Assembly: GCA_029338615.1 (NCBI GenBank)
Contig: JAQYAS010000079.1
Location: forward strand, 1 to 46,898
Length of the DNA stretch: 46,898 nt
Source of the DNA: Clostridiales bacterium
GTDB lineage: Bacteria > Bacillota > Clostridia > Lachnospirales > Lachnospiraceae
Direction of reading: 5' to 3'
Shown here: positions 1 to 8,193 of the stretch, piece by piece
How positions within the stretch are numbered: the first letter of the stretch is position 1
Layout: every line of letters begins with the position of its first letter
Made by a program: the position numbers and the translations under genes
Notes under the pieces: model-generated
The model's input: the letters and a program-made list of their open reading frames with translations, nothing else
The model's database searches: none
Told to the model about the DNA's origin: nothing

Positions 1-156
1 ATAGCCAACGCCCAGATGCTGCTTGAAAGCTCGGATTATAACATGACTGAGATTGCCAGGATAGTCGGATATGACAACCCACTCTACTTTAGCAGGGTAT
101 TCAAGAAGGAAAAGGGCATGTCTCCTATGGAGTACAGGAAATCGATCAGGCGCTGA
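1..156 (+). CDS. AraC-family transcriptional regulator, C-terminal end (partial)
   Basis: The window opens inside a reading frame that runs in frame 1 to a TGA at 154-156, giving 51 residues. It reads as the second half of an AraC/XylS DNA-binding domain. The helix-turn-helix segment contains MTEIARIVGYDNPLYFSRVF and is followed by the family-typical KKEKGMSPMEYRKS ending. The sensing domain and start lie outside the window, so the inducer cannot be judged. The family activates transcription as DNA-bound monomers or dimers. It reads toward the flavoprotein gene at 258, about 100 bases downstream, but a TATAAT at 192-197 suggests that gene has its own promoter. Confidence 0.88.
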   Translation: MANAQMLLESSDYNMTEIARIVGYDNPLYFSRVFKKEKGMSPMEYRKSIRR

Positions 157-257
157 TAAATAACTGGAAAATTGTTATCATAAAGTGTATATATAATATA
201 GGAGAAACTGCATTGTGTGTGGCGGTTATTTCTTAATAATGATTGGAGGAACTGGAT

Positions 258-881
258 ATGAAGGTTTTAATGTTGAATGGAAGTGCAAAGTCACAGGGCA
301 ATACATACCGCGCGCTTTACGAGGTAGGCGAACAGCTTAAGAAGGAAGGCGTAGATTACGAGATATTCCAGATCGGAGCAGATCCGATAAGAGACTGTAT
401 AGGCTGTGGCCAGTGCGGTGCAAAGGGCTGCTGTATATTTGATGATGACAAGGTGAATGAATTTGTGGAGAAGGCAAAAGAGGCTGACGGATTCGTATTT
501 GGATCACCTGTATACTATGCTCATCCAAGTGGCAGAATATTATCATTCCTTGACAGGGCTTTTTATAGTGGTAAGAAGGCGTTTGAGTATAAGCCGGGCG
601 CATCAGTGGCAGTTGCAAGACGTGGCGGTACATCGGCAACTTTTGATGTACTGAACAAATACTTTGGTATATCGCAGATGCCTGTTGCAGGCTCTACATA
701 CTGGAATCTTGTACACGGACGCGTACCTGGAGAGGCCGAGCAGGATGCAGAGGGTATGCAGACCATGAGGAATCTTGCAAGGAACCTTGCATGGATGCTC
801 AAATGCTTTGAAGCCGGCAAGGCAGCCGGCGTGGCACTCCCTGACACAGAGAGTGGTAACCAGACTAATTTTATAAGATAA
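258..881 (+). CDS. NADPH-dependent FMN reductase / iron-sulfur flavoprotein family
   Basis: This 207-residue flavodoxin-fold protein begins MKVLMLNGSAKSQGNT, where the NGSxxxxGNT loop is the usual FMN-phosphate site of the NADPH-dependent FMN reductase family. A cysteine cluster near residues 50-62 (CIGCGQCGAKGCC) resembles the compact Fe-S site of iron-sulfur flavoproteins. GSPVYYAHPSG is the second flavin-contact loop. It probably moves electrons from NAD(P)H or ferredoxin to an unknown acceptor in the cytoplasm. I chose ATG 258 over the upstream TTG at 243 because GGAGGA at 245-250 sits seven bases before ATG, and a TTG start would overlap it. The substrate is unknown. The AraC remnant upstream may regulate it. 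Confidence 0.85.
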   Translation: MKVLMLNGSAKSQGNTYRALYEVGEQLKKEGVDYEIFQIGADPIRDCIGCGQCGAKGCCIFDDDKVNEFVEKAKEADGFVFGSPVYYAHPSGRILSFLDRAFYSGKKAFEYKPGASVAVARRGGTSATFDVLNKYFGISQMPVAGSTYWNLVHGRVPGEAEQDAEGMQTMRNLARNLAWMLKCFEAGKAAGVALPDTESGNQTNFIR

Positions 882-915
882 ATTGTTGCAGATAACAAAA
901 GAAAAGGGGAAGCAA

Positions 916-3165
916 ATGGGGAAGAATACAGTTAAAAAAATTATTGCATGTATGGTATTGGTGCTTGTAATGTGCGGGTATGGAATGCTGGACGGATATG
1001 CAGCTGATACGAGCGAGTGCACTACATATGGGGGAAGCAATATTGGTGATCAGGATTATTACACCTGGTCAGATACCGTGAAATCATATCTTGTTTATCA
1101 GAATGGCAGATATATGAGATTACAGGCGAATGCAGTCAGATCAGGTTATCTTGTAGAGTATTATGATGAGAATTTCAAGTTGCTGTCCAGAAGGACAGTG
1201 AATAAAGAACTTGACATGTTCGGAGGATTTTGCCAGTCAGGTGATTATTATTATGTACTCTCCGGACAGACCAACTATGACGAATCTGATAATGTTGAGG
1301 TATATCGTATTACCAAGTATGACAAGAATTGGAATAGAATCAGTTCCTGTGGACTGAAAGGTGCAAATACATATATTCCATTTGATGCAGGTTCTGCAAG
1401 AATGACTTCATCTGGCAGATATCTGATGATCAGGACATGCCATGAGATGTATAAGACGAGTGATGGATATCATCATCAGGCAAATGTTACGATTCAGGTA
1501 GATATGCAGACTATGAAAGTGATTGATTCATTTACGGATGTTATGAACACGGAATATGGATATGTGAGTCATTCTTTCAATCAGTTTATACATATGGAAA
1601 ACGGACGGATAGTTGCGGTAGATCATGGAGATGCATACCCAAGATCAATTGTGCTGATAAAATATCCCTCAGCAATAGGTTCGGATGGATTCCGTGAGTG
1701 GAACTGCGAAGCAACGGATGTCATATCTTTTGATGGGGGAATTGGAGACAATTATACAGGGGCTACAGTTGGTGGGTTCGAGATGTCATCAAGCTCATAT
1801 CTTATAGCCGGAAGCCGGGATATAGGTGATGGGGCTACATATGGAAGAGATATCTATGTGGCATCGGTGTCACGTTCATCTGGTTCGGTGAAGGTTAATA
1901 ATATTACAAATTACTCCGACGGTTACTCGGAGACTCCGCACCTGGTGAAGACAGGATCCGACAGCTTTGTGCTCATCTGGGGCAGAGATTCTAAAGTATA
2001 TTATACGAAGATAGATGGCAGTGGCAGACGTGTAGGTGATGTATATAGCATGGAAGGTGATTTGTCAGACTGTGAACCTGTCATGGCAAATGACAGGATT
2101 ACCTGGTATACATGGAAAGATAATGAAATAGCATTTTATCAGATCAATTCAGGCAGGCTGTCATCACATAGTGTCAAAAAAGTTACAAGTAGTCATTCAT
2201 TTGTAACAAAGGGATGTGATACCAAAAGTGGAAAAGTAGACCTCAGATGCAGCAAATGTGGAGAATCGAAATCAATATATACAATGACAGACTTTACCAC
2301 GTACTGGAGAAAGTCGGATGACAGCGGTGCTTATAGCACAGAATATGATGCTGCTTTCAGAAAAGGACAGGTATTACCATTTACTGTTTCTTATGATCTG
2401 TCGGATGATGCTTACAATAATACGATTGATATAAGTATGATCTACAAATCATCAGATCCGGGCATTATAGAAATTGCAGAATCGGAAACAGGACAGCCTG
2501 AACTGAAGTTCCTGAGGAATGGAATAGCTACGGTAACCATGTATCCAACATACAATCCGGCGTTGAAAAAATCGTACACGTTACAGGTGGGGCCGGCGGG
2601 ATCGGTTACTATGTCGGCTGTAAATAATACGTCTGCGGGTATATCTGTTAAGTGGAAAAAAACTGCCGGCGTAAAAGGGTACATCGTATACAGACAGTCA
2701 GTTGGAACGAAAAAATGGACCAGAGTAAAGAGAATATCAAATGCGGGGACAGTGTCTTATGTTGATACAGCAGTCAAGAACAATCAGGGCAGAAAATATA
2801 CATATAAAGTAGCTGCATATATAACGCTGAATGGTTCAGACAAGGAGGCTGCAGTCAGCAGAGGTGTCAGTATTGCCAGGTTGTGTACTCCGTCTGTGAA
2901 AGCAGCAAATGTGAAAGGAAGAAAACTTAAGGCATCCTGGAAGAAAATGACAGGTGTAACCAGATGGCAGATGCAATATGCATCAAACAAAACATTTGCC
3001 AAAGGTAAAATTGTAACATGCAGCAGCAAAACAGTTGCAAAAACTGTGGGAAGTCTGAAAAAAGGGCGGACGTATTACGTGCGTCTTAGGAGCTGCAGTA
3101 ATTATGGAGGAAAGACAAGATACTCTGGATGGAGCAAAATAGTGAAAGTGAAAATAAACAAATAA
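916..3165 (+). CDS. Secreted surface protein with beta-propeller-like region and two Fn3-type domains
   Basis: The 749-residue product begins with a classic signal peptide: KK near the N-terminus, a hydrophobic run ACMVLVLVMCGYGML, and a likely cleavage after YA-A near residue 29. Residues about 30-420 consist of repeating short beta strands of the type SGRYLMIRT and NGRIVAVDHGD, which suggests a beta-propeller, though no family is recognised. A short Cys motif (GCDTKSGK...CSKCG, about 433-446) follows, then a linker. Two fibronectin type III-like domains occupy about 560-749 (KWKKTAGVKGYIVYR; SWKKMTGVTRWQMQYA). No LPXTG or transmembrane anchor is visible. The first available ATG after a purine-rich AAAGGGGA site is used. 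It ends two bases from the convergent AraC gene. Surface binding or adhesion is inference. Confidence 0.75.
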   Translation: MGKNTVKKIIACMVLVLVMCGYGMLDGYAADTSECTTYGGSNIGDQDYYTWSDTVKSYLVYQNGRYMRLQANAVRSGYLVEYYDENFKLLSRRTVNKELDMFGGFCQSGDYYYVLSGQTNYDESDNVEVYRITKYDKNWNRISSCGLKGANTYIPFDAGSARMTSSGRYLMIRTCHEMYKTSDGYHHQANVTIQVDMQTMKVIDSFTDVMNTEYGYVSHSFNQFIHMENGRIVAVDHGDAYPRSIVLIKYPSAIGSDGFREWNCEATDVISFDGGIGDNYTGATVGGFEMSSSSYLIAGSRDIGDGATYGRDIYVASVSRSSGSVKVNNITNYSDGYSETPHLVKTGSDSFVLIWGRDSKVYYTKIDGSGRRVGDVYSMEGDLSDCEPVMANDRITWYTWKDNEIAFYQINSGRLSSHSVKKVTSSHSFVTKGCDTKSGKVDLRCSKCGESKSIYTMTDFTTYWRKSDDSGAYSTEYDAAFRKGQVLPFTVSYDLSDDAYNNTIDISMIYKSSDPGIIEIAESETGQPELKFLRNGIATVTMYPTYNPALKKSYTLQVGPAGSVTMSAVNNTSAGISVKWKKTAGVKGYIVYRQSVGTKKWTRVKRISNAGTVSYVDTAVKNNQGRKYTYKVAAYITLNGSDKEAAVSRGVSIARLCTPSVKAANVKGRKLKASWKKMTGVTRWQMQYASNKTFAKGKIVTCSSKTVAKTVGSLKKGRTYYVRLRSCSNYGGKTRYSGWSKIVKVKINK

Positions 3166-3167
3166 TA

Positions 3168-4058
3168 CTATAGTTCATCATCCGTAACGATATAATCCGG
3201 CCTGTTGTTATTTACGGTCTCCTGGCTTGAGAGCGTTCTCTGGCGCTTTTCCTGCCGGTAGGCGTTTGGCGACAAGCCGGTGGTCTTGCGGAAAATCTTG
3301 TGAAAGGCTTCGGCGGACTGGTAGCCGCATGAAAATGCAATACTCTCAACAGAAAGCTCAGATATGGTAAGCATATGCTGGGCTTTTGTTATGCGGAAGT
3401 TCTGCAGGTACTTCACAGGGCTCATCCCGGTGTACTGCTTGAACAGATCAGAGAAATAGCTTCTGTTGATGCCCACGTAGTCCGACAACTCTTCAACCTT
3501 CATCGGCATACTGTAGTGGTTCTGTATGTATGATATGGCGTGATTCACATAGGCGTTTCCGGATGGTGTCTCAAGCTTGTCCTTCTGTGCATTTGCGATG
3601 ACGGACAGGGCAAGGTAGAGCATGCCCATGAGCCTGAAGTGGTCTGCGTGATCCGAGGTGTTGTGAGCAAGCATATCAAACACGTACTTTTTCAGTTTGC
3701 CGCCATCCTCGCAGGTGAATATAGGCTGGTTCTGTGTCAGACCAATACTGCTCAGCGTGTCCTGGGCACATCTGCCAGAGAATCCGAACCAGACATACCT
3801 CCATGGATGGTGTTCGTCTGATATATATGTGGCAGGGGTGTCCGGCTCGATCAGAAATCCCTGGCCATTTTTCAGATGATAGTGTGCGTTCCCCACATAG
3901 AAGTCGCCCTCTCCCTCCAGCACAAAATGTATGAGGTAGAAGGTCTTGACCGCCGGACCTGCCTTGTGCAGAGGCTCTGTTATCGAGTGCCCAAACACAT
4001 TCAGGTAGAGGTCTGTGTCATTTTCCTGGGGAAATTCCATAACAATCTTATTTTCCAT
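3168..4058 (-). CDS. AraC-family transcriptional regulator with cupin sensing domain
   Basis: This 296-residue regulator has an N-terminal cupin-like arm (about 1-150; HFVLEGEGDFYVGN and LKNGQGFLIEPDTP) typical of sugar-sensing AraC/RhaS proteins. Its C-terminal pair of helix-turn-helices (about 185-285) includes YVGINRSYFSDLFKQYTG, FAFSCGYQS-like helices and TGLSPNAYRQEK. The ATG at 4058 is preceded by GGAG eight bases upstream. An ORF extending further upstream would read through a repeat fragment and has no site. The family generally controls carbohydrate-utilisation genes and the target is often adjacent. Here the candidates are the convergent secreted protein or the galactose genes, but neither is supported by a visible operator. 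Confidence 0.9.
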   Translation of the reverse strand: MENKIVMEFPQENDTDLYLNVFGHSITEPLHKAGPAVKTFYLIHFVLEGEGDFYVGNAHYHLKNGQGFLIEPDTPATYISDEHHPWRYVWFGFSGRCAQDTLSSIGLTQNQPIFTCEDGGKLKKYVFDMLAHNTSDHADHFRLMGMLYLALSVIANAQKDKLETPSGNAYVNHAISYIQNHYSMPMKVEELSDYVGINRSYFSDLFKQYTGMSPVKYLQNFRITKAQHMLTISELSVESIAFSCGYQSAEAFHKIFRKTTGLSPNAYRQEKRQRTLSSQETVNNNRPDYIVTDDEL

Positions 4059-4080
4059 TTTGTATACTCCGTAGTTGATT

Positions 4081-4104
4081 GAACACCAGCCATGCAAAAT
4101 TTGC
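4081..4104 (-). repeat. 24-bp copy of an intergenic repeat also present at 6397-6420
   Basis: The 24 bases at 4081-4104 are the exact reverse complement of 6397-6420, the right half of a hairpin between galK and galT. The left half of that hairpin is absent here, so this looks like a truncated copy. It lies just upstream of the AraC start at 4058. A genome-wide search would be needed to call it a repeat family. Confidence 0.6.
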
Positions 4105-4156
4105 TTTGTTGGTATTCTTGCATTGCTCCGTGATGTGAGATGCCGTCGATGCCATT

Positions 4157-4720
4157 TCAATCTGACAATCTTGAAGATATCTCGGCAAAATCTATATACA
4201 GATCATCATATATATTCACTTTTATTACTGCGTCAAATGAATACTGTATATTTAAAAGATTTTTCTCAAAATAATTAACGGTGACAGTATTTCTCCTTGG
4301 GTCAACGATCCAGTATTCTCTGACACCGGCATTTTTGTAATAATATAATTTTCGAATATAATCATCTGCCGGATTCCCAGGAGAAACGATTTCTATTACG
4401 AAGTCGGGTGCACCATTACATCTCCTGCCATCGAGCTTATCTCTGTCACAGACCACCATAAGGTCGGGCTGCACCACTGTCAGAGGAGCTTCGGACAGAA
4501 CAACGTCAAATGGTGCATGAAAAATTCTGCATCCGCCTTTTTTGTTTCGAATATAGTTGTTTATTGTGGTGGAAAGCTCCATGGATATAGTCTGATGGAC
4601 TTCTGACGGACTTGCCATATCGTAGATGACTCCGTCGAATACCTCTACATGTGAATCTTCGGGAAGATTATTGTACTGTTCTATATTCATAAGCTCAGGC
4701 TGTTTTTGTGGTGCAGGCAT
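4157..4720 (-). CDS. Uma2 family protein (DUF820, PD-(D/E)XK nuclease fold)
   Basis: This 187-residue protein shows the hallmark segments of the Uma2/DUF820 family. An N-terminal YNNLPEDSHVEVFDGVIYDM is followed by VVQPDLMVVCD, APDFVIEIVSPGNP and YYKNAGVREYWIVDP. The Asp of PDLMV and the Glu of FVIEI occupy the metal-binding positions of the PD-(D/E)XK fold. Family members are widespread, often multicopy and poorly characterised. Nuclease activity is predicted by fold rather than shown. The start ATG at 4720 has an AAGGA site nine bases upstream; an internal Met (MNIEQY) is an alternative. It stands alone on the minus strand, upstream of the AraC gene in the same direction with a 98-base gap. 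Confidence 0.85.
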   Translation of the reverse strand: MPAPQKQPELMNIEQYNNLPEDSHVEVFDGVIYDMASPSEVHQTISMELSTTINNYIRNKKGGCRIFHAPFDVVLSEAPLTVVQPDLMVVCDRDKLDGRRCNGAPDFVIEIVSPGNPADDYIRKLYYYKNAGVREYWIVDPRRNTVTVNYFEKNLLNIQYSFDAVIKVNIYDDLYIDFAEISSRLSD

Positions 4721-5052
4721 AATGACACATCCTTTCTATATAAATGTTTATTAATAGTGTACAGTTTTCTATTTACTTCCGAGTATACCATATAAGAAAT
4801 GTTTCTATCCATAGAATAAAGAAATTTTATATATAAAATGCAGCAAAATCAAAAAAACAATCTAACAAATGGACATATATTTGCAACGCTATGCCATGTT
4901 CAAAATCTGTATATTGTTATAGAATTATATTCACAAAGCAAGAAGCGCAACGGCGTAGCGCAGAAAAAACGCGCAATATGGACAACAAAAGAACGGACAT
5001 TAAGGAAAAATAACGGAAATAACAAAAACGGAGAAAGGTGGAGTTACAGAAA
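4721..5052. other. AT-rich divergent intergenic region between the Uma2 gene and galK
   Basis: These 332 bases separate a minus-strand and a plus-strand gene, so they should hold two promoters. I see AT-rich stretches but no convincing -35/-10 pair. A small GCGC-N9-GCGC hairpin sits near 4948-4964. A 72-codon ORF at 4838-5056 has no ribosome site or recognisable product and runs into galK. Confidence 0.4.
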
Positions 5053-6342
5053 ATGAAGAAGATTGAAGAATTAAAAAAGATAATATCAGGTGGAGAATTT
5101 GACGAGAAACTTGCTCAGATCTACCTCGATAAGGATATGATTCCATACAACAGGGAGAGATATGTAAAGGCACTTGACAAGTTTGTTGAGTTATTCGGAG
5201 AGCAGGAGGTTGCAATTTATAGCGCTCCGGGAAGAAGTGAGGTATGTGGAAACCACACAGACCATCAGAACGGACATGTACTTGCAACTTCGATCAACCT
5301 TGACGCCATAGCAGTAGTTGCGCCTAGAGAGGATGGAGTGATCGAGCTTGTATCAGACGATATGCCAAAGGAAGTTATCAATGTAAATGATATCGAGCAG
5401 GATCCTGCACTTGAGGGAACAACAACAGCGCTTATCAAGGGCGTTGTTGCAGGAATCAGAGACTACGGATTCAAGGTTGGCGGTTTCACAGCATTTGTGA
5501 CAAGCGATGTGCTCATGGGAGCAGGAATGTCATCATCGGCAGCGTTTGAGAGCCTTATAGGAACTATCCTTTCGGGCCTTTACAATGAGATGAAGGTATC
5601 ATCTGTAGATGTTGCAAAGATCGGACAGTATGCAGAGAACGTATACTTCGGCAAGCCATGCGGACTTATGGATCAGATGGCATGTGCAGTCGGAGGACTT
5701 ATATATATCGACTTCTTCGACAAGGCAAATCCTGTCATCAAGCAGGTTCCGGTTGACTTCGAGGCTCATCAGTACAGTCTGTGTATCGTTGACACAAAGG
5801 GTTCACATGCAGACCTCACAGACGACTACGCAGCGATCCCTGCAGAGATGAAGCAGGTTGCAGAATATTTTGGTGAGGAGCTCCTCAGCAGAGTTTCAGA
5901 GGAGAATTTCATCAGCAAGGTTGGTGAGATGAGAGCAAGCGGAAAGGTGAATGACAGAGCAGTCCTTCGTGCACTCCACTTCTACACAGAGCAGGACAGA
6001 GTTGCAGAGGGTGTTGCAGCGCTTGAGAATCAGGAATTTGATCATTTTCTCGATGTTATAAAGAGAAGCGGAGATTCATCATTCAAGCTTCTTCAGAACA
6101 TATACAGCGCAAAGGATCCACTCACACAGAATGTATCAATAGCACTTGGCTTCTCAGAGAAGTTTATCGGCGAGAACGGTGTGTGCAGAGTACACGGCGG
6201 CGGATTTGCCGGAACAATCCAGGCATTTGTCAAGAATGCGGCTGTTGCTGAGTACAAGAAGAACATCGAGTCAATCTTCGGAGAGGGCGCATGCCATGTC
6301 CTTAAGGTAAGACCTTACGGTGGAATCAAAGTAGTAGAGTAG
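5053..6342 (+). CDS. galK: Galactokinase
   Basis: GalK phosphorylates galactose to galactose-1-phosphate with ATP, the first committed Leloir step. This 429-residue GHMP-fold protein carries the three family motifs. Motif 1 is a galactokinase signature near residue 60, here in the variant form GRSEVCGNHTDHQNGH. Motif 2 is the ATP-binding loop MGAGMSSSAAFE near 155. Motif 3 is VHGGGFAGTIQAF near 380, and GLMDQMACAVGG near 205 holds the catalytic-Asp region. The classical signature has GEH where this one has GNH. I used ATG 5053, with GGTGGAG nine bases upstream; a GTG at 5038 would add five residues. The gene is rich in AAG and CTT/CTC codons, which suggests high expression. galT and galE follow. 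Confidence 0.92.
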   Translation: MKKIEELKKIISGGEFDEKLAQIYLDKDMIPYNRERYVKALDKFVELFGEQEVAIYSAPGRSEVCGNHTDHQNGHVLATSINLDAIAVVAPREDGVIELVSDDMPKEVINVNDIEQDPALEGTTTALIKGVVAGIRDYGFKVGGFTAFVTSDVLMGAGMSSSAAFESLIGTILSGLYNEMKVSSVDVAKIGQYAENVYFGKPCGLMDQMACAVGGLIYIDFFDKANPVIKQVPVDFEAHQYSLCIVDTKGSHADLTDDYAAIPAEMKQVAEYFGEELLSRVSEENFISKVGEMRASGKVNDRAVLRALHFYTEQDRVAEGVAALENQEFDHFLDVIKRSGDSSFKLLQNIYSAKDPLTQNVSIALGFSEKFIGENGVCRVHGGGFAGTIQAFVKNAAVAEYKKNIESIFGEGACHVLKVRPYGGIKVVE

Positions 6343-6345
6343 ATG

Positions 6346-6420
6346 TCACAATTTTCCGAAGGGAAATTGTGATGTAGCACCAGCCATTTGCCGAAGGCAA
6401 ATTTTGCATGGCTGGTGTTC
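6346..6420 (+). repeat. Double stem-loop between galK and galT
   Basis: Two adjacent hairpins fill the start of the gap. The first (6346-6372) pairs TCACAATTTTCC with GGAAATTGTGA around a GAAG loop with one bulged base. The second (6378-6418) pairs CACCAGCCAT with ATGGCTGGTG and has an inner TTGCC-GAA-GGCAA stem. No U-run follows, so these look more like an extragenic palindrome or an mRNA processing element than a terminator. The right half recurs at 4081-4104. Confidence 0.6.
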
Positions 6421-6478
6421 CCACCTCGTTTTGGGAAATGAAATGTAGAGATAGTAATGAGAAAGAAGGGTTACAATC

Positions 6479-7987
6479 ATGATAGATACAAACATCAAGC
6501 AGCTCGTTGAGTACGGAATTGCAAATGAGCTGATAGAGGAAGAAGATAGAATATATACGACCAACACCATCCTCGAGATGCTTAAGAAGGACAGCTACGA
6601 GGAGCCGGGTGAGGTGCCAGCTATAGATACACCGGAAAAACTTGAGGAGTGTCTCAAGGGAATTCTGGATTACGCAGTTGAGAATGGACTTATCGCAGAG
6701 GATTCAGTTGTCCTCAGAGATCTGTTCGACACGAAGATCATGAATGCGCTGGTTCCAAAGCCAAGCCAGATCATAAAGACATTCAGAGAGAAGTATGCAA
6801 AGTCCCCAGAGGAGGCGACAGACTTCTACTACAAGCTCAGCAGAGCGACAGATTATATCAGAACATACAGAGTTGCAAGGGATATCAAGTGGATAAAGCC
6901 TACAGAGTACGGCGATATCGACATCACGATCAACCTCTCAAAGCCTGAGAAGGATCCAAAGATGATCGCCCTTGCCAAGACCATGTCACAGTCATCATAT
7001 CCAAAGTGCCAGCTGTGTATGGAGAACGAGGGATATGCCGGAAGAATAAATCATCCTGCAAGAGAGAATCACAGAATCATCCCTATAGAGATAAATGGCA
7101 GTAAGTGGGGATTCCAGTATTCTCCATATGTATACTACAATGAGCACTGTATCGTGTTCAACGGACAGCACATCCCTATGAAGATAGAGAAGGCAACATT
7201 CCAGAAGCTCTTCTCATTTGTGGGACAGTTCCCTCACTATTTCCTGGGATCAAATGCAGACCTTCCTATAGTAGGAGGTTCGATCCTCACACACGATCAC
7301 TTCCAGGGCGGCCGTTATACATTTGCCATGACAAAGGCACCTGTTGAGACAAAGGTTACATTTGCCGGATATGAGGATGTCGAGGCGGGAATCGTAAAAT
7401 GGCCAATGTCAGTCATCAGGCTTGACGGTGAGAATCCGGACAGGATCATAGATCTTGCCGACAAGATCCTCGGCGCATGGAGAGGCTACACAGATGAGGA
7501 TGCGTACATATTTGCGGAGACAGACGGAGAGCCTCACAACACGATCACTCCGATCGCTAGAATGAGAGATGGCAAGTACGAGATGGACTTAGTCCTTCGT
7601 AACAACATCACCACAGAGGAGCATCCACTTGGCCTCTATCATCCATGGGAGCAGTACCACAACATCAAGAAGGAGAACATCGGACTCATCGAGGTAATGG
7701 GACTTGCGGTCCTTCCTGCAAGACTCAAGGGCGAGATGGAAGAGCTGGCAGAGGTGCTTGTGGCAGGTGGAGACATCAAGGCCCACGAGAATATAGCAAA
7801 GCATTACGACTGGGTACAGACTTTCATTGGAAAGTACGACATAAATGCAGACAACGTACACAAGATCCTTCAGGATGAGATCGGCGATGTATTCACCAGG
7901 ATCCTTGAGTGTGCAGGCGTTTATAAGAGAGATGAGGCTGGAAAGACGGCATTCCTCAGATTTGTAGACTATGTGAATGCAAAATAA
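6479..7987 (+). CDS. galT: UDP-glucose--hexose-1-phosphate uridylyltransferase (class II GalT)
   Basis: GalT swaps galactose-1-phosphate with the glucose-1-phosphate of UDP-glucose, giving UDP-galactose. The 502-residue length and the motif GGSILTHDHFQGGRYTFAM (near 265-283) are those of the Gram-positive class II enzymes, which are longer than the E. coli type of about 350 residues. QLCMENEGYAGRINHPARENHR near 178-200 is another conserved class II block. Active-site histidines would be those of the HDH segment. ATG 6479 is preceded by GAAGGG eight bases upstream. It follows galK after a gap holding the double stem-loop and is likely co-transcribed with it. Confidence 0.95.
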   Translation: MIDTNIKQLVEYGIANELIEEEDRIYTTNTILEMLKKDSYEEPGEVPAIDTPEKLEECLKGILDYAVENGLIAEDSVVLRDLFDTKIMNALVPKPSQIIKTFREKYAKSPEEATDFYYKLSRATDYIRTYRVARDIKWIKPTEYGDIDITINLSKPEKDPKMIALAKTMSQSSYPKCQLCMENEGYAGRINHPARENHRIIPIEINGSKWGFQYSPYVYYNEHCIVFNGQHIPMKIEKATFQKLFSFVGQFPHYFLGSNADLPIVGGSILTHDHFQGGRYTFAMTKAPVETKVTFAGYEDVEAGIVKWPMSVIRLDGENPDRIIDLADKILGAWRGYTDEDAYIFAETDGEPHNTITPIARMRDGKYEMDLVLRNNITTEEHPLGLYHPWEQYHNIKKENIGLIEVMGLAVLPARLKGEMEELAEVLVAGGDIKAHENIAKHYDWVQTFIGKYDINADNVHKILQDEIGDVFTRILECAGVYKRDEAGKTAFLRFVDYVNAK

Positions 7988-8025
7988 AGCAGCAGATAAC
8001 TAATATTTATTAATATCACAATTCA

Positions 8026-8054
8026 TTGTGCATAACGGAATGTGGTGGTATAGT
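8026..8054 (+). promoter_or_regulatory. Possible sigma-A promoter for galE
   Basis: TTGTGC at 8026-8031 and TATAGT at 8049-8054 are separated by exactly 17 bases. The -35 box is weak but the -10 box is good. It would give galE a leader of about 130 bases. A TTGACA at 8102-8107 has no acceptable -10 at the right distance. Confidence 0.35.
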
Positions 8055-8193
8055 GTTGGAGAAACATAAGTGCAAAAATAAAAATGTTCATAAACTGGTG
8101 ATTGACATTTGCGCAAAATAGGAACATTGCCAGATAGGCGCAGCAGTCCGGCAGATGGCTATGAATCACAGTATCATAAAGGAGGAAAACATT

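Noticed and set aside
4838-5056. 72-codon plus-strand ORF before galK
   Set aside because: It is Lys/Asn-rich and AT-driven, has no ribosome site or recognisable domain, and runs into the galK start.
8102-8130. TTGACA before galE as the main promoter
   Set aside because: At 16-18 bases spacing the sequence is CATTGC-like and not a -10 box. The pair at 8026/8049 fits better.
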